8,818 nucleotides of DNA, from positions 1-8,818 of the forward strand of contig LJNA01000057.1 in NCBI GenBank assembly GCA_001304365.1, given 5' to 3'. Below are positions 5,776 through 8,818 of the stretch, in pieces. The position numbers and the translations under genes were made by a program. Source of the DNA: Syntrophobacter sp. DG_60. GTDB taxonomy: Bacteria; Desulfobacterota; Desulfofervidia; Desulfofervidales; DG-60. The first letter of the stretch is position 1. Each line of letters begins with the position of its first letter. Below the pieces are notes generated by a model, which worked only from the letters and a program-made list of their open reading frames with translations, made no database searches and had not been told where the DNA came from.

Positions 5776-6791
5776 TTAAAAATCCTTGATGTTTCAAACA
5801 GTTTAAGCCCAATAAAATCTTTTACATCTGCCTCCATGAAGGAACTTTTCTCACTTTGACAATAATCAATAAGAACTTTATGGGCTTTGTTTATTTCCTC
5901 AAATCTCTTTTGGGCCTCGGGGTCAGTACTTTTGTCAGGATGAAACCTTCTGGTTAGCCTTCTATAAGCCTCTTTAATTTCAGAAATGGATGCCTCTTCA
6001 CCCAATTCTAATATTTTTTTGGCCTGGTCTATCTCCTCAAATTTTGCTCTTCTCACCTCCAGTGTGCTAAAACTATAAGGAGGCAGCGGACCTACAATTC
6101 TAAAATTAAGCTCACCCTCATATCTTTTATCCAACTGGCTTACCTTGGAAGTAAATGCTTCCTCTCTGGCTTTGTATATTAAAAAAGCAGTGTTCATTAT
6201 CATAGATTCATCCATAAGATCATGATGACAAAAGGCCTCAGACTCAGATTTCAAAACATTCACTATTTCTGCACCACATTTATCCTTCTTTTTATCTAAT
6301 AATGCCTTAACCATCTTACCCAGTTTTATCTTTTCTTGCTGAAACTCTTCTTTAGATAGCTTTTTCTTTTCTATTTCTTCTTTAAATCTTTTAATCTTTT
6401 CCTCCTGCCCTACTTCTTTTAAGGTTGAGTCCATGTCACTCCATAGGACTGCTACATCAAGTTCTATTTTCCCTTCCATGGCCTTAAGTACATCCTTAAT
6501 CTGTGGGTACGCCCCTTTTAAAATTTTTTTAACCTCCCCCTCATCCTTGACCATAGTTCCAAACTTCATAGGAACAGTGGTATAGCTCTTCATTATCTGT
6601 TCAATAACAACATGGTAGCTGGCCAAATTGCGAAGTATGAGTTCTTTAGATGTAAAACTCAGGGGTGACGAATTACTGACTACTGCTGCAATATCTTGAT
6701 GAACGATGGTATATACTTTCTCACCGTTGATTCCTATAGGACTAAAGCTTTTTTGGTCATTAGTTTTAATAATGCTATAAACTATATGCAT
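5772..6791 (-). CDS. gvpL: GvpL/GvpF-family protein fused to a C-terminal J domain
   Basis: The 339 residues include a GvpL/GvpF domain (about 1-248). It shows IAAVVSNSSPLSF, TTVPMKFGTM, GKIELDVAVLWSD and RIVGPLPPYSF. A J domain follows (about 256-312): AKKILELGEEASISEIKEAY, YRRLTRRFHPDKS and FEEINKAHKVL. The HPD tripeptide (284-286) that stimulates Hsp70 ATPase is intact. A 25-residue tail with no known motif follows. The frame is open to 6824, but ATG 6791 fits the family start and has GAGGAGG (6801-6807) nine bases upstream. The gene begins inside the end of the kinase gene (17-base overlap) and ends in a GTGA overlap. The fusion suggests recruitment of DnaK to vesicle assembly; that is inference. 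Confidence 0.9.
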   Translation of the reverse strand: MHIVYSIIKTNDQKSFSPIGINGEKVYTIVHQDIAAVVSNSSPLSFTSKELILRNLASYHVVIEQIMKSYTTVPMKFGTMVKDEGEVKKILKGAYPQIKDVLKAMEGKIELDVAVLWSDMDSTLKEVGQEEKIKRFKEEIEKKKLSKEEFQQEKIKLGKMVKALLDKKKDKCGAEIVNVLKSESEAFCHHDLMDESMIMNTAFLIYKAREEAFTSKVSQLDKRYEGELNFRIVGPLPPYSFSTLEVRRAKFEEIDQAKKILELGEEASISEIKEAYRRLTRRFHPDKSTDPEAQKRFEEINKAHKVLIDYCQSEKSSFMEADVKDFIGLKLFETSRIFK

Positions 6792-7956
6792 GACGCAGAC
6801 CCTCCTCTTTCTTGATATTGTCAAAAATATTTATTTCAGTCATTTTTTGTTTGCACTTACCTATTGGCAATATTATGGTAAAGGTACTGCCTTTGCCTTC
6901 TTCACTTTTTACGTTAATTGTACCTCCATGATTTTTTATAATTCCATAAACAATGGACAATCCCAGGCCTGTTCCTCTTCCAACTTCCTTGGTAGTGAAG
7001 AAGGGGTCAAAGATCTTTTGAAGATTTTCCTCTGGGATCCCACAGCCGGTATCCTTGAAGACCATTTCCACAACCCCCTTTTCTTTCAATCGCCTGGTAG
7101 AAATGGTAAGGTTTCCACCATGGGTCATGGCATCCATGGCATTGATTATCAAATTAACAAATACCTGGGCCAATTGGCTACCATCTGCCAATATTGGTGG
7201 TAAATTAGAATCTAGGTCTGTAATTATCTCAAGGTTATTGAAATTCCTCTCATACTCAACTAAGGAAAGAGTCTTTTCTACCAAGAGATTCAGATCAAGG
7301 GTGGTCTTCTCAACTGGAGACCCACGAGAGAAGCTTAGTAAATTGCGAACAATTTTAGTAATGCGCTTTACCTGACTTTCTATCACCTTTAATTCTCTAG
7401 AAATGCTAGAATCTATATCAGGATTCCCCAGCAATAGTTGAGCACGGACGGAAATGACACTTAAGGGATTAAATATTTCATGGGCCGCACCTGCACTCAA
7501 TCGCCCTAAAGCAGCAAGCTTCTCCGATCTGAATAATTGCTCTTGTAAATCCCTCAGCTCCTGTTCCAGCTTTACCTTTTCTATTCGGAGGTCTCTATCC
7601 CTTAATGCCCTATTTATGGTAAAAAGTATTTCCTCATTTTTAAATGGCTTTGTTATGTAGTCGTAAGCCCCTAATTTCATAGCCTGGACAGCGGATTTGA
7701 TTTCTCCATAGGCGGTTATCACAATCACGGGTGTAAATTGGTTGAGGGTCCTTATTCTTTGCAGAACCTCCATTCCATCCAAATCGGGTAATTTAAGATC
7801 CAAGAGAACCACACCAGGAATAGATTGCTCCATATAATCTAAGGCCTCTTTTCCATTCCCAGCAGCAGTTGCTTCATAGCCCTCGTCCTTGAGGATATTG
7901 GATAACAGCCAACACATATCTTCCCGGTCATCTACGATCAATACTTCCCTTTTCAT
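6775..7956 (-). CDS. Response-regulator receiver / histidine kinase hybrid
   Basis: The 393-residue cytoplasmic protein has an N-terminal receiver domain (about 3-118). It carries the acidic pair D9/D10, phospho-acceptor D53, T81 and K103. After a coiled linker (about 119-145) come the HisKA dimerisation helix, with H159 in AAHEIFNPL, and a HATPase_c domain. The ATPase domain shows N-box NLIINAMDA (268-276), DTGCGIP (302-308), FDPFFTTK and GTGLGLSI. There are no membrane segments or sensor domain, so input probably comes through the receiver or a partner. No DNA-binding output is present. GGGAG (7964-7968) lies seven bases before ATG 7956. The gene overlaps the Cdc48-like gene by 29 bases. 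All catalytic residues look intact. Its target is unknown; co-transcription suggests a tie to vesicle production. Confidence 0.9.
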   Translation of the reverse strand: MKREVLIVDDREDMCWLLSNILKDEGYEATAAGNGKEALDYMEQSIPGVVLLDLKLPDLDGMEVLQRIRTLNQFTPVIVITAYGEIKSAVQAMKLGAYDYITKPFKNEEILFTINRALRDRDLRIEKVKLEQELRDLQEQLFRSEKLAALGRLSAGAAHEIFNPLSVISVRAQLLLGNPDIDSSISRELKVIESQVKRITKIVRNLLSFSRGSPVEKTTLDLNLLVEKTLSLVEYERNFNNLEIITDLDSNLPPILADGSQLAQVFVNLIINAMDAMTHGGNLTISTRRLKEKGVVEMVFKDTGCGIPEENLQKIFDPFFTTKEVGRGTGLGLSIVYGIIKNHGGTINVKSEEGKGSTFTIILPIGKCKQKMTEINIFDNIKKEEGLRHAYSL

Positions 7957-8818
7957 CCTCTCTCTCCCTTTGCTCTTCCTTTAAGGTTTCCTTAAAGTGT
8001 TTAGCCAAAATCTGAAATTTAGAGTAATCCTTAGTATTTTTATGACTCTCTATAAATTCCCTTATAGCTAGTATGGATGTCTTTCTACAGATTGCCTCTA
8101 TATCAGCACCTACCAGACCTTGTGTGGCATCTGCCAGGGCCTCAAGTTTTACATTGGGAGCCAAGGGTTTCCCTTTGGTATGGATTTTAAATATCTCTAC
8201 CCTTGTTTGCTTGTCAGGAATGGGTAGTTCTAAAAGAAAATCAAATCTGCCCGCCCTGAGTAATGCTGGATCAACCATGTCTAGCCTATTAGTGGCTGCC
8301 AGCACTACTACTCCTTTTAATTCCTCAATGCCATCTAATTCTGCCAAAAATTGGCTGATTACCCGATCGGTAACATGAGAGTCAAAACCCGAGCCCCTCC
8401 TGGGGGCTAGGGCATCTATTTCATCAAAGAAAACAATACAGGGTGAGGCCTGCTTTGCCTTACGAAATACTTCTCTAATTCCTCGTTCACTCTCCCCTAG
8501 CCACTTAGACAAAATCTCTGGGCCCTTAACTGAGATGAAATTTACCTCAGATTCTGAGGCTACTGCCTTGGCAATTAAGGTCTTTCCTGTGCCAGGGGGA
8601 CCATATAATAATATCCCCTTGGGTGGATTGGTTCTGGCATGCTCAAATAAATTGGTGTACCTTAGCGGCCATTCAATGGTCTCCTTTAGCACCTGTTTTA
8701 TTTGGTTAAGTCCTCCCACATCAGACCATTTTACATCAGGGATTTCAGTAAATACCTCCCTTATGGCTGAGGGCTCTACTTCTTTTAGGGCCTCTAAGAA
8801 GTCATCCATAGTGACCTC
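7928..8818 (-). CDS. Cdc48/p97-type AAA+ ATPase, C-terminal part (5' end outside window)
   Basis: The visible 296 codons form the second AAA+ domain of a Cdc48/VAT-type protein. Counting from the methionine at 8809: [10 protein letters not shown] (25-34), Walker A GPPGTGKT (70-77), pore-loop KWLGESE (102-108), Walker B IVFFDE (125-130), and the second region of homology with N174 and arginine fingers R185 and R188. [17 protein letters not shown], upstream of the domain, is the typical D1-D2 linker of Cdc48. Since its VT residues precede that methionine, I think the gene continues past 8818 and 8809 is not the start. A GAGG before 8809 leaves the alternative of a short single-domain protein. 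Cdc48 proteins unfold or extract proteins using ATP. The C-terminus is charged and overlaps the kinase gene. Confidence 0.88.
   Translation of the reverse strand, partial: EVTMDDFLEALKEVEPSAIREVFTEIPDVKWSDVGGLNQIKQVLKETIEWPLRYTNLFEHARTNPPKGILLYGPPGTGKTLIAKAVASESEVNFISVKGPEILSKWLGESERGIREVFRKAKQASPCIVFFDEIDALAPRRGSGFDSHVTDRVISQFLAELDGIEELKGVVVLAATNRLDMVDPALLRAGRFDFLLELPIPDKQTRVEIFKIHTKGKPLAPNVKLEALADATQGLVGADIEAICRKTSILAIREFIESHKNTKDYSKFQILAKHFKETLKEEQREREDEKGSIDRR

Overview
The window is an accessory gas-vesicle (gvp) gene cluster read entirely on the minus strand. It runs from the right edge (8818) to the left edge (1). I see no convincing gene on the plus strand, no RNA gene, no CRISPR array and no clear terminator or promoter. 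The operon therefore probably starts beyond 8818 and continues past 1. The DNA is AT-rich. A receiver/histidine-kinase protein, a membrane-anchored 3D-domain protein and short tandem-arm repeats suggest a Gram-negative environmental bacterium, possibly Desulfobacterota, Nitrospirota or a related lineage. That assignment is inference and not firm.

Layout in transcription order: C-terminal half of a Cdc48/p97-type AAA+ ATPase (8818-7928, 5' end outside the window); a receiver domain fused to a histidine kinase (7956-6775); a GvpL/GvpF-family protein with a C-terminal J domain (6791-5772); a conserved protein of unknown function (5775-5092); a second GvpF/GvpL protein (5095-4322); GvpG (4297-3956); GvpO (3853-3587); a tandem two-domain ArsA/Get3-like ATPase (3583-1532); a possible 22-residue microprotein (1542-1474); two small unknown proteins (1477-1250 and 1253-909); a membrane-anchored 3D-domain protein (881-426); a possible 26-residue membrane peptide (399-319); and a GvpA/GvpJ-family protein carrying a C-terminal zinc ribbon (329-1, 3' end outside the window).

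Most neighbouring genes overlap by 4 to 29 bases, which suggests translational coupling. The three largest gaps between the main genes (gvpF/gvpG, gvpG/gvpO, 3D protein/gvpA-like) are each filled with short dispersed repeats built as tandem arms around a core. A further repeat lies in frame inside the ArsA-like gene and adds about 34 residues to its second half only. Two copies of one repeat family both encode nearly the same hydrophobic helix at a protein start.

As a working picture, GvpF/L, GvpG and GvpO are known accessory or assembly factors for the gas vesicle shell. The unusual partners (Get3-like ATPase, J domain and Cdc48-type unfoldase) look like a chaperone and quality-control set serving the very hydrophobic GvpA-family shell proteins. 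The receiver-kinase could provide signal input. This combined role is inference from gene context.
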